Origin: DASZZV01 sp035544835
GTDB taxonomy: Bacteria; Acidobacteriota; Thermoanaerobaculia; Gp7-AA8
Assembly (NCBI GenBank): GCA_035544835.1
Contig: DASZZV010000140.1
Coordinates: 1 to 16,005 of the forward strand
Direction: 5' to 3'
DNA length: 16,005 nucleotides
Under the pieces are notes generated by a model. The model was not told the origin of the DNA. It made no database searches and worked only from the letters and a program-made list of their open reading frames with translations. Each line of letters begins with the position of its first letter. The stretch's first letter is position 1. Below are positions 7,305 to 15,048 of the stretch, piece after piece. Made by a program: the position numbers and the translations under genes.

Positions 7305-8699
7305 TTACGCGGGTCGATTGTCGTAACTGCACGGCAGGATTACGCGAAACGTCGAACCCTGTCCCGGTTTCGTTGCCAGTTCCAGGCCGGCGTCGAGCAG
7401 CTCACAGAGCCGCTTCACGATCGACAGACCGACGCCCTCTCCCGGCTGGCTTTGTGGCGGGGCGTCCTCCGATGCGGAGGGGAGTGTCGTAGCAGGAGCG
7501 ATGTCGCGTCGCCGGTCCGTGCTCGTTTCTCTGGCGTCGTTCGCGACTTCCGTGGCGTTATGAAGTTCCTGCGCGATCGGCGGTACGTGGGCTTCGTCGA
7601 TCCCCGGCCCCGTGTCCTGGACCGAGAAGGTCCACCGGTCGGTGTCGCGCGTTTCGTCGAGTCCCCAGGTTACCGACACGCCACCGCGCTGCGTGTACTT
7701 CACGGCGTTGAGCAAGAGGTTTTGAAGGATGCGCAGAACTTTCGGTTTGTCGCCCTCGACGGGCAGCTCGCTCGGGCCGTCCATCTTCAGAAACAAGCCG
7801 CGGTCGGTGGCCGCCGCCTGCGACGCGGTGCAGAAATCGCGCATCAGAGTGGCGGCATCGAACGTGGTGAGCTCGCGTTGTTCGTGCCCAGCCTCGAGAC
7901 GGGCCAGACTCAACAGGTCGTTCAACATGTCGTGCAGCGAGGAGACGCTCTTACTGAGCATGTCGGCGACTTCGGCTCGGTCCGGCTCTTTCAGCTCCGA
8001 AGCGCTGTCGTTGAGCAGGTTCGTAGCACCCTTCACGACCGTGACACTGCCGCGCAAATCATGCGCCGCCATGCGCCACGCCTCGGCGCGTGAGTGCTCC
8101 ATGGTTTGGAGGGCGGAAAGGGCGTGCTCGAGATCGGTGACGTGCCCCGCCGACTCAGTCTGCTGGAGACGCGAGTACTGCGTCGCGCTTTGCGTGACAC
8201 CGCCGGCACACAACTGCGCCCACGCTCGACGAGCTGTGGGCATGACACCAGGATCGAGGGAGGGATGAGCGGCAGCGTAGCGTTCCAACTCGTCGCCGAC
8301 GCTCATCTGCAGGTGCCCCCACTCGCCGATCAGCTCACGCAGATTATAGCCCTGCTGCCAGCGCTGCAGACCGTGCTCACCCACCTTCTCGGTTTCGATC
8401 TGCTCGGCGCGAGCATCATGCTCGGCAGGCCACGCCTGGAGCGTGTGGGCCAGACAGTCGAGGACGGCGGGGATGTGATCGTTGAACTGGGCGCGAGAGA
8501 GAGAAGCCGCAATGTTGTTGCGCTCCGGAGCAGCCTCAGCCTCGCCCACGGCGCGCCAGGCCTCGAGAATCGCATCGCGCCGTTCGAGCAATTCCGCGGC
8601 GAGGGCTTTCAACTGCTCACTGGCGGGATCTGCGGGAAACACGACGTGAATGTCTCTCGCGGGGCTTTGATCCGGAACAATCGATCCTTTGGCGGACAT
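7305..8699 (-). CDS. Sensor histidine kinase with RsbR-like N-terminal domain
   Basis: The 464-residue cytoplasmic kinase has a helical N-terminus (about 25-165) resembling the RsbRD N-terminal sensor fold (ILEAWRA, then WQQGYNLRELIGEW). HisKA follows with His213 in MAAHDLRGSV, then an HATPase with N box NLLLNAVKY (327-335), DTGPG (362-366) and GEGVGLSIVKR (420 on). Between the last two motifs the ATP lid is enlarged to about 50 residues of mostly disordered Ser/Thr/Asp-rich sequence. The ATG at 8699 has an AAGGAG site seven bases upstream. It follows the hybrid kinase gene on the same strand after a 139-base gap, so they may share a pathway. Confidence 0.9.
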   Translation of the reverse strand: MSAKGSIVPDQSPARDIHVVFPADPASEQLKALAAELLERRDAILEAWRAVGEAEAAPERNNIAASLSRAQFNDHIPAVLDCLAHTLQAWPAEHDARAEQIETEKVGEHGLQRWQQGYNLRELIGEWGHLQMSVGDELERYAAAHPSLDPGVMPTARRAWAQLCAGGVTQSATQYSRLQQTESAGHVTDLEHALSALQTMEHSRAEAWRMAAHDLRGSVTVVKGATNLLNDSASELKEPDRAEVADMLSKSVSSLHDMLNDLLSLARLEAGHEQRELTTFDAATLMRDFCTASQAAATDRGLFLKMDGPSELPVEGDKPKVLRILQNLLLNAVKYTQRGGVSVTWGLDETRDTDRWTFSVQDTGPGIDEAHVPPIAQELHNATEVANDARETSTDRRRDIAPATTLPSASEDAPPQSQPGEGVGLSIVKRLCELLDAGLELATKPGQGSTFRVILPCSYDNRPA

Positions 8700-8729
8700 G
8701 AGAGTCTCCTTTCGTCTGAGTCGAGGCAA

Positions 8730-8743
8730 GCGACGGCCGTCGC
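8730..8743. promoter_or_regulatory. Perfect 14-bp palindrome upstream of the RsbR-type kinase
   Basis: GCGACGGCCGTCGC is a perfect dyad with no spacer, 31 bases before the ATG at 8699. A loop-less dyad is more likely a protein-binding site than an RNA hairpin. No promoter elements around it are clear enough to name. Confidence 0.4.
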
Positions 8744-8838
8744 AAACCAGGCGAAGAGAGCTACCGGTCGGTCAGGCGTGCAGGTGATTGAAGAGCAAGA
8801 AACGATCCATAAACCAGGGCTCGGCCACGAGTACCCGA

Positions 8839-10470
8839 TTACTCCGGCGCGCCATGTGCCAGCCGCGCGATGTCGAAGGCCAGGTCGGCTGGCTCGATCG
8901 GCTTTTGCCGGAAAATAGAGTATCCGGCCTGCAGGGCTCGCTCGCGGTCATTCGGACGAGCGTGAACGCTCAGCGCCATGGCCGGCGTCCTGCCTCCCTC
9001 TTCGTTCGCGAGGGCTCGAATATCCCGAAGCATCTCGCAGCCGTCCCTTCCCGGCAGGATGATGTCGCTGAGAATTACATCCGGCTTCCAGCTGGGAATC
9101 TTTCCCAGTGCTTCATCGGCAGTCGTCGCCGAGGCGACCTCGGCACCGCAACGAAGGAGAACAGCCTCGATGACGTCTCGGTTGTCGTTCTCGTCCTCGA
9201 CCACGAGCACCCTGATTCCCTTGAGAGAAGGCAGCGACTCGTATCGCTCCCCATCGTCACGATCATTCAGAGACTGGACTTTGCCGGCATCGTCCGCGAC
9301 CGGCAAGTCCACCCTGAACGTCGCTCCCTTGCCAACGCCATCACTCGCCGCCGTCACAGTTCCGCCGTGGAGCTGAACCAGATGAAGGACGATCGACAGA
9401 CCCAGGCCAAGACCATCGCGACGTTCGGTCGAGATGTTTTCATCCTGCCGGAAGCGATCGAAAACGTAGGGAAGAAAGTCCGGGCCGATGCCCCGCCCGG
9501 TGTCGGCCACTTCGAGGGATGCGTGCTGGCCCTTGCGGCTCAAGGACACCGCAACTCTCCCACCGTGCGGCGTGAACTTGATCGCGTTCGACAGCAGATT
9601 GCTGACAACCTGCTGCAGCCGTGTGGGATCGCCGCAGACGATCAGCGGTTCTGGCGCGGCCTTCCTCTCGAGTCGCACGCCATGCTTCTCGGCCAAGGGA
9701 GCAACCATGTCAAGGGCGGTATCAACCACATCCTTAAGCTGGAGGTTACGCACGTCCAGGCGCAATTTTCCAGCCGCGATCCTCGATTCGTCGAGAAGAT
9801 CCTCGATCAGTTGCGCCTGCGCTTTTGTACTTCGATCGATTGAGTCGAGGGCTGTTTGCAACGTTTCCTCGTCCAGTCCGCCGAGCATCAACATGCGTGT
9901 CCAGCCGAGAATGGAGGTGAGCGGCGTCCGCAGCTCGTGAGAGATCGTGGCGATGAAATCGTCTTTCTCGCGGTTTGCCCGATGCAGCGATGTCGTCAGC
10001 GCCTCTGCTTTCCGACGCGACTCGACGAGCTCGGTCACCTCGAATGCGAAAACGAGGATTCCATCGATCGCGCCGTCTGTGTCGCGAAGGGGCTGATAGG
10101 TAAAGTTGAAGAAGGCCTCTTCGGTCACGCCATCGCCACGACGGTCGATCTTGACTTCCGATTCCTTCCCGATGAATGGTTCTCCGGTCTGATAGACACG
10201 GTCGAGAATTTCCAGATACGGCTGCCCCTGCAACTCCGGGAGCGCATCCCGGACCGTCTTGCCGGTGAGGTTACGGTGCGGGAAGAGTTGCGCATAGAGA
10301 GGATTCACGAGCTCGAACACGTGCTCCGGCCCTCTCAGGATGCAGATCAGAGCCGGTGCCTGCATCAGCAGGTTGTCAACGGTCGACCAGGGAACCATCG
10401 CTTCCGGGGCATGGCTTCCCGGCGCCGAAGCAGACCTCGAGGTCCTTTGTGCTGGCAGTCGTTTCGTCAT
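8839..10470 (-). CDS. PAS hybrid histidine kinase with C-terminal receiver
   Basis: The 543-residue cytoplasmic protein has a PAS domain (about 31-150; LICILRGPEHVFELVNPLYAQ), a short coiled linker, and HisKA with His178 (TISHELRTPLTSILGW). The HATPase has N box NLLSNAIKF, DTGRG and GLGLGL, and a receiver domain lies at about 418-535 (VLVVEDENDN; phosphoacceptor Asp469 in LSDIILPGRDG; Lys523 in RQKP). This is a hybrid kinase that would autophosphorylate and pass phosphate to its own receiver. Neither the ATG at 10470 nor an in-frame ATG at 10512 has a clear ribosome binding site; the shorter form is given. Its kinase core resembles that of the CheB-CheR kinase in this window. Confidence 0.9.
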   Translation of the reverse strand: MTKRLPAQRTSRSASAPGSHAPEAMVPWSTVDNLLMQAPALICILRGPEHVFELVNPLYAQLFPHRNLTGKTVRDALPELQGQPYLEILDRVYQTGEPFIGKESEVKIDRRGDGVTEEAFFNFTYQPLRDTDGAIDGILVFAFEVTELVESRRKAEALTTSLHRANREKDDFIATISHELRTPLTSILGWTRMLMLGGLDEETLQTALDSIDRSTKAQAQLIEDLLDESRIAAGKLRLDVRNLQLKDVVDTALDMVAPLAEKHGVRLERKAAPEPLIVCGDPTRLQQVVSNLLSNAIKFTPHGGRVAVSLSRKGQHASLEVADTGRGIGPDFLPYVFDRFRQDENISTERRDGLGLGLSIVLHLVQLHGGTVTAASDGVGKGATFRVDLPVADDAGKVQSLNDRDDGERYESLPSLKGIRVLVVEDENDNRDVIEAVLLRCGAEVASATTADEALGKIPSWKPDVILSDIILPGRDGCEMLRDIRALANEEGGRTPAMALSVHARPNDRERALQAGYSIFRQKPIEPADLAFDIARLAHGAPE

Positions 10471-10698
10471 GGGTCGTCTGTTTGTAAGAGGCGTGCTTTG
10501 GCTGCTCCGCATTCTCGGAACAATCGTGCAGCAGGAAACAAGCCTTCTTCGCGCTCCATGACTTGTACCACGAGTGTCGCTTTCCTACCCTGCGTGACCT
10601 GGGCAATCACTACGGTTCATTCAGAACACTTGGGGCTCACCGAGGACGAGAACAGAGCGGTGGCAGAACCCTTGAAGTCGCCGTGAAGGCAGAAGGGG

Positions 10699-10734
10699 AA
10701 AAAAAGGGCAGAAGGCACTTCTGCCTTCTGCCCT
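10699..10734 (-). terminator. Strong rho-independent terminator of the ice-binding-like gene
   Basis: On the minus strand a 12-bp perfect stem (AGGGCAGAAGGC with its complement, 10734-10723 and 10716-10705) closes a six-base loop and runs straight into seven Ts (10705-10699). It lies 24 bases after the stop of the secreted protein gene. The GGCAGAAGG unit is repeated once more just outside at 10687-10696. The remainder of 10471-10757 holds no gene I can support. Confidence 0.85.
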
Positions 10735-10757
10735 CGAATTTGCTTTCTGCCGTTCCG

Positions 10758-12104
10758 CTACGTCGTGAAGCGATTGACCACGAATGCTCCTGCCGCGGCG
10801 AGAAGGATTGCGAGAATCGCCAGGGCCCGGGGATCGAGAGTCGGGATGCCCGGAGCAGCGGAGAAGCCCCCCAACGTGTACTGTCTCGCGCCGATGCAGC
10901 CGAGAGAATCCCTCGCCTGAATCGTGAAGTTGAAGATGCCCAGCTGCAGAACCGCGCCGCTGATGAGTCCTGTGGCGGGGTTGAGAGTGAGGGCGGCCGG
11001 CAACGCTCCACTGACGATCGTGTAGACGTAAGGCGCGGTCCCCCCCGAGGCGGTGACCGACTGTGAGTAAAACGTCTGGGGCATAGCTGGCGGCAGCGTG
11101 GTGGGACTCAGCGTGATGACCGGGCATCCCGGGCTGGCGATGGAGATCGTGTACTGGCGGCTGCCCGAACAGCCGTTCTGGTCCGTCGCCGTGATCGAGA
11201 AAACGAACGTCCCGGCGGCAGTCGGCGTTCCGGTGATCGCTCCGGTAGCACTGTTGAGGATCAGACCTCCGGGCAGCGCACCGCTCGATACTGAAAACGT
11301 ATACGGCACGGCTAGCGAGCCGGACCCGGAAACGGTCTGGTTGTAGGGAGTGCCGACCGAGCCGTTCGGCAGCGTCGCCGGATTCACGGTGATGGTCGGG
11401 CAGACCATCGCGCCGCAGGTATTGACGTTGTTGGTATCGAGCGTAACGGCGCCATTGCGCGCCAGCGCTCTGCCGGAGGTGTTTGCCCCGGTTGTAATCG
11501 TGATACTCGAGAGGGCCAGGATGTCTCCGGCAAAAGAAGTCCCGGTTCCGATGGTCGCGGAGCTGCCGACCTGCCAGAACACCTTGCTGCAAGCGCTGCC
11601 GCCGGTGTTGATGACCGTGACCGATGACGCGCTCGCCGTCGTGAGCGTGCTCCCGATCTTGAACAGGAACAGCGCGTTCGGATTGCCGAGGGCGTCGAGG
11701 GTCAGCGCGCCGGTCAGTTGCGCGGATCCCGAGTAGCAGTAGACGCCCGGTGTCAGCGTCAGTCCTCCGAGATTCTGACCGGTCAGATCAACCGTGCATG
11801 GGGTCGCCGCGATGTTGTTGTAGGCCGTGGCGAGGTCGACCTGTGCCTGCATCGCTACAGCGTCGTTGTTGTGGATCGTTCCCCCTATGACGATACCCGG
11901 GGGAAAGCCGGTCACGGCGCTACCGGCGCTGACTCCGACGTCGCCTCTGACCGTCGTCGCGCCGGTGTTGGTGACCGTGGAGCCGCTGAGGGCGCCGAAG
12001 CTCTGCGCGGTCCCCAGCGAGACTTGCGCGGCTACGGGACTCGAAGCGAAAAGGAGAAGCGCCGCGCCGAGCATTGCCAGATCTAAGCTTGATTTGTTAT
12101 TCAT
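10758..12104 (-). CDS. Secreted ice-binding-like (DUF3494) protein with Ig-like repeats and IPTL-CTERM-like tail
   Basis: The 448-residue exported protein has a signal peptide at 1-27 (MNNKSS, hydrophobic core, ending VAAQ). The ice-binding-like DUF3494 domain follows at about 28-232; its signatures include LGTAQSFGALSGSTVTNTG, GDVGVSAG, TGQNLGGLTLTPGVYCY, FLFKIGSTLTT and SACSKVFWQVG. Two homologous Ig-like (He_PIG type) repeats follow at about 235-321 and 327-411. Each begins CPxIT and contains SGALPxxLxLNxATGxIxG and a GCxGxRQYT end. The C-terminus has IPTLDP at 420-425, a hydrophobic helix and a short basic end, like the IPTL-CTERM sorting signal. The family includes antifreeze proteins and surface adhesins; ice binding here is unproven. 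The ATG at 12104 follows a GGAG site. Confidence 0.88.
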   Translation of the reverse strand: MNNKSSLDLAMLGAALLLFASSPVAAQVSLGTAQSFGALSGSTVTNTGATTVRGDVGVSAGSAVTGFPPGIVIGGTIHNNDAVAMQAQVDLATAYNNIAATPCTVDLTGQNLGGLTLTPGVYCYSGSAQLTGALTLDALGNPNALFLFKIGSTLTTASASSVTVINTGGSACSKVFWQVGSSATIGTGTSFAGDILALSSITITTGANTSGRALARNGAVTLDTNNVNTCGAMVCPTITVNPATLPNGSVGTPYNQTVSGSGSLAVPYTFSVSSGALPGGLILNSATGAITGTPTAAGTFVFSITATDQNGCSGSRQYTISIASPGCPVITLSPTTLPPAMPQTFYSQSVTASGGTAPYVYTIVSGALPAALTLNPATGLISGAVLQLGIFNFTIQARDSLGCIGARQYTLGGFSAAPGIPTLDPRALAILAILLAAAGAFVVNRFTT

Positions 12105-12166
12105 GAGAGGCTCCATTCATTGTCTGCCATGAACCGGCAGGGCGCGTCTAAGCGCCTGTAATCGGT

Positions 12167-12198
12167 ACATCATACGATTGATGTTTACGATGTAGCAA
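12167..12198 (-). promoter_or_regulatory. Sigma-70-like promoter with overlapping dyad for the ice-binding-like gene
   Basis: Reading the minus strand, TTGCTA (12198-12193) and TATGAT (12174-12169) are separated by 18 bases, about 65 bases before the ATG at 12104. The inverted repeat ACATCA-TACGAT-TGATGT (12167-12184) covers the -10 and part of the spacer, so a repressor or activator could control access. The segment is clearly more AT-rich than its surroundings. Confidence 0.55.
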
Positions 12199-12382
12199 TA
12201 TTTCTGCGAGTGATTTACATTAGGTTGCGAAGCACATGGCACGCCAAGTTTCTCTCAGCGCGTGTCGCCAACTCCACAGTAGCGTCGACGTGAAGACCGA
12301 CCTGCGCGTTCACAACCGAGGCCCTCACTGCCGGTGGTCGGGCCGGTGGACCTGAACGTGCAACGGTAGTTGTAGTCAGCTG

Positions 12383-13446
12383 ATGGAAAGCCATCACGCG
12401 GAGAGCAACTTGAACGGGCACAACATCATTGTCATCGGGACTTCGGCGGGCGGCCTGAAAGCTCTGAGCGCCGTACTCAGCGCGCTCCCTGCCGACATCG
12501 GCGCGGCGATCTTTGTCGTCCAGCATCTGGCCCCTGACAGGAAGAGCTATCTGCCGAAGCTTCTCGGAGACATCAGTGACTTACCTGTCAGCTCTCCGGC
12601 CGATGACGAGATCTTTCTACCCGGACAGATCTACGTGGCGGCTCCTGATTATCACCTCTGTTGAATGGCGACCGCGTTCGCGTCCTGCGCGGTCCGCAGG
12701 AGAACCGGTTCCGCCCCTCCATCGACGCTCTCTTCCGGTCCGCCGCGCGCTGGCACGGTTCCAGAGTCATCGGAATGGTGTTAACGGGATACCTCGACGA
12801 CGGCACCGTCGGGTTGCAGACCATCAAGAAACGGGGCGGTATTACGGTCGTCCAGGATCCCGACGAAGCCGAGTACCCGAGTATGCCGAGGATCGCGCTG
12901 CGCTATGTGAAGGTCGATCACACGGTTCCGATCGCGGACGCGGGCGCCCTCCTGATCCGACTGGTTGCCGAGCCACCAGCCGATCAGAGAAACTTCCCGA
13001 CAACGGCGGCGATTGAAATCGAGTCGAACATTGCCGAGCAAGCCATGAACACGAAAGAGTTCCTGGAAAACGTGGAACAGATCGGTGCGCGAACCACCTA
13101 CACCTGTCCCGACTACAATGGCGCTATCTGGCAGATAGGCGACGAAGAGCCTCTCAAACTTCGCTGTCACGTTGGACATTCGTTCATGGGTGAAGTCTTC
13201 TCCGTGGAGCAGAGTCGCAACATCGAGAGCGCTCTCTGGTCGGCCATTCGGATCATGGAAGAGAAGGTCACCTTCTCGCGTCAGCTGGCGGACCGCAAGA
13301 GAAAGCAGAATATGCTCAGCGAAGCCGACGCCTATGAGAAAGAGGCGAATGCTCTGGATAATGAAGTCCTCAAGGTTCGCGACCTGATCGTCAGTGGAAT
13401 CGCTACCCAGCGTTCCATCTCTGAAGCCGTCGAGGGAACACAATAG
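12383..13446 (+). pseudogene. CheB-like methylesterase with C-terminal zinc ribbon, broken by a frameshift
   Basis: Two adjacent reading frames together make one CheB-like protein. The first (12383-12664, 93 residues) carries VIGTSAGG with the catalytic Ser and QHLA with the His, then stops at TGA after PDYHLC. The second (from 12661, no ATG) continues the fold at once with NGDRVRVLRGPQENRFRPS, the catalytic Asp region VLTGYLDDGTVGL and DEAEYPSMPR. It ends in a CheB-associated domain (TCPDYNG, LRCHVGHSF) and a coiled coil. Homology would read HLxLNGDR, so one base is missing near 12658-12660. The ribbon motif normally reads CPxCxG; here Tyr (codon 13114-13116) replaces the second Cys. Both changes suggest decay, though the TTGA overlap could allow some coupled translation of the second half. 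Confidence 0.8.
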
Positions 13447-13508
13447 AACGAAGTGTCTGGGCGTGAGGAAGCCATTCCAGATGTTCTCGATGGCCGATAT
13501 TCGCCGAC

Positions 13509-14147
13509 TCAACTACGCGCAAGCTTCAGCGCCGCTGCGACGATCGCCTTAGCCCATTCCGGCGTGGCCTTCAGGTCGCGTGGCCCCATTATCTTTCCGT
13601 GTTCCATGTGCAGCACCAGGACCGGTTCCGGCGTCCGACCTTTGGCAGGATCGGCCTGCACGCTATTGTCGAATACCATCAGCGCAGTGAGCCGGGGCAT
13701 CAAGTGGATCAGGTTGATTTGACTCTTCGCGTAACGTCGGCGGATGTCCGCCTTCGGGATGTCGTGACCGCCCTTTCGCACCCGGGCCGCCACGCGCCGG
13801 ATGTGCAGCTCCGGGCTGCTCAGTCCGGCGTACCACACCCGGACCTCCAGTCCTGATCCGGCAGCCTCTTCGAGCAGTTGCACGATGGTGTTCCCGCCGA
13901 GGGTCGTCTCAAAGGTGTAGTCCTGACCGCTCTGAATCGCCGCCCGCAACTGCTCGACGCCCTCCCGCCAGGCCAGCGCGTTGGCCTCGGTCTGCAAGAG
14001 CGTGGGGCTCAATTCCAGGATCCGGCGCGCGACCTCGTCGGGATTGAAGTACTGACCACCCCCGTCGCGGACTACCTGACCGGCAATGCTGCTTTTGCCG
14101 GCGCCGTTGGTTCCCGCCAGAACGGAAATGCGGCCCGTGACAGGCAT
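13509..14147 (-). CDS. Zeta-toxin-type P-loop kinase
   Basis: The 212-residue protein has the zeta/PezT fold markers. These are Walker A GTNGAGKS at 12-19 (Lys18), FNPDEVAR with Asp37, FETTLGG at 79-85, and the lid segment ARVRKGGHDIPKADIRRRY at about 121-139. Zeta toxins phosphorylate UDP-N-acetylglucosamine or related nucleotide sugars and block cell-wall synthesis; the exact substrate of this chromosomal variant is unknown. Its ATG at 14147 shares one base with the stop of the preceding antitoxin gene (TAATG), so translation is coupled. All key residues are present, so it looks active. A plain P-loop kinase of unknown role is the alternative. Confidence 0.85.
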   Translation of the reverse strand: MPVTGRISVLAGTNGAGKSSIAGQVVRDGGGQYFNPDEVARRILELSPTLLQTEANALAWREGVEQLRAAIQSGQDYTFETTLGGNTIVQLLEEAAGSGLEVRVWYAGLSSPELHIRRVAARVRKGGHDIPKADIRRRYAKSQINLIHLMPRLTALMVFDNSVQADPAKGRTPEPVLVLHMEHGKIMGPRDLKATPEWAKAIVAAALKLARS

Positions 14148-14461
14148 TACGTTTTCGTCGACTTTGCCCGGAACAGGGCATCCACCGCCTTGCGGGCCTT
14201 TGACGTGCGCATGCCGGCGACCAATTCATCGAATTCGCCGCGCAATTGCTCCAGCGGATCCGGAAGACGGCGCAGTAGCCCCTCGTACTCTTCCAGCGAC
14301 AACATCACCGCGCGGGCGTGGTTCTGGCGCGTGATCGCCACGATGCCGTGGGCCATAGCGGCATCCAGGATCGCGCCGAACGATTTCTTCGCATCCGTTG
14401 CGCTGAACGCCTCCACCTCGGACAAGACTCCGGATGGATGCTTGAGGGTAAATGCGGCCAT
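14147..14461 (-). CDS. Phd/YefM-type antitoxin paired with a zeta-like toxin
   Basis: The 104-codon gene starts at the ATG at 14461, eight bases after a strong GAGGAG site; a longer frame from 14500 lacks such a site. The protein shows the Phd/YefM N-terminal DNA-binding pattern SATDAKKSFGAILDAAMAHG, then VAITRQNHARAVMLSLEEYEGL. A charged C-terminal tail follows that would be the toxin-binding part. Such antitoxins usually partner Doc or YoeB/RelE toxins, whereas classical zeta partners are epsilon or PezA proteins. Here the toxin encoded immediately after it, with a one-base overlap, is zeta-like. The gene probably represses its own operon. Confidence 0.85.
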   Translation of the reverse strand: MAAFTLKHPSGVLSEVEAFSATDAKKSFGAILDAAMAHGIVAITRQNHARAVMLSLEEYEGLLRRLPDPLEQLRGEFDELVAGMRTSKARKAVDALFRAKSTKT

Positions 14462-14514
14462 GGCGTTTGCTCCTCGCAGATTCCTGGACAAAAATAGCAC
14501 ACTCTGGGCACAAA

Positions 14515-14529
14515 GGGTAACCTGGGTAA
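14515..14529. promoter_or_regulatory. Direct repeat upstream of the Phd-zeta operon
   Basis: GGGTAA occurs at 14515-14520 and again at 14524-14529, a nine-base period, about 55-70 bases before the antitoxin start. On the minus strand a TTGACA lies just upstream, but no good -10 follows at the usual distance. The repeat may be an autoregulatory operator. The remainder of 14530-14730 shows no supportable gene. Confidence 0.3.
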
Positions 14530-14671
14530 AACAGTGTCAAACTGGCCCTATTCGGGGCGCCTCCTCCAACGGCTCCATCCCGGCGGCGCGGCGGCAGACG
14601 GCACGCCGGCAATCAATCCCACGGCTACCGACATCGTTTTGGATCTGGAGACCAGTTCGCCACAGACGGAC

Positions 14672-14696
14672 AAAAGAGGCTCGTCTGAAGCGCCTC
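14672..14696 (-). terminator. Weak intrinsic terminator after mazF
   Basis: On the minus strand GAGGC (14696-14692) and GCCTC (14680-14676) form a five-bp stem followed by TTTT, 35 bases after the toxin stop. The stem is short, so it may be inefficient. Confidence 0.35.
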
Positions 14697-14730
14697 ATGC
14701 CCCCCGCAAACAAACCCACCGACGTAGCGT

Positions 14731-15048
14731 TCAAGCGTCGCAGCCGGCGGCCACGGCAAGCGCTCGAGAAACGGCTCGCATCTTCTCGGCGCTGAGATGT
14801 CCGATAAAATCGACCAGACGTGCCTGCTCCACGGTCTGAACGTGATCGAGATTGACCGCGGAGTCGTGTTTGAGACCCTCGGCGACCCCGATCGCCACCT
14901 CGCTGGGCGCCCCACGATTGGTCGATGTGATAGGAGCGACCATGACCGTGTGCAGGAGCCCGATGACCTCCTGGCGGGTCAGGACAAGGACCGGGCGAGT
15001 CTTGTCGGGTGCCGAGAAACGGTACCGCCAGATCTCGCCGCGGTTCAC
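14731..15048 (-). CDS. mazF: MazF/PemK-family endoribonuclease toxin
   Basis: The 105-residue protein starts MNRGEIWRYRF, the usual MazF opening. The active-site region KTRPVLVLT (Arg) and the conserved MVAPITST strand (Ser/Thr) follow, then a dimer-interface segment GLKHDSAVNLDHVQTVEQARL. MazF toxins cleave mRNA at short sequences as dimers. The GTG at 15048 overlaps the stop of the antitoxin frame as GTGA and fits family starts. A GTG at 15078, with AGGGG upstream, would add ten non-conserved residues, but it might be used now that the antitoxin frame is interrupted upstream. No disabling change is seen in the toxin. Confidence 0.88.
   Translation of the reverse strand: MNRGEIWRYRFSAPDKTRPVLVLTRQEVIGLLHTVMVAPITSTNRGAPSEVAIGVAEGLKHDSAVNLDHVQTVEQARLVDFIGHLSAEKMRAVSRALAVAAGCDA

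Noticed and set aside
10687..10734. Short GGCAGAAGG repeats as a CRISPR-like array
   Set aside because: The repeats are explained by a terminator stem and one extra copy, with no regular spacers.
10621..11592. 323-residue minus-strand frame over the ice-binding-like gene
   Set aside because: It crosses the strong terminator and is a shifted frame of the secreted protein.
12655..12664. Programmed frameshift in the CheB-like gene
   Set aside because: There is no slippery heptamer or stimulatory structure, and a second lesion in the same gene favours decay.
13878..14795. 305-residue plus-strand frame over the Phd-zeta pair
   Set aside because: It is antisense to two genes with clear family motifs and good starts.
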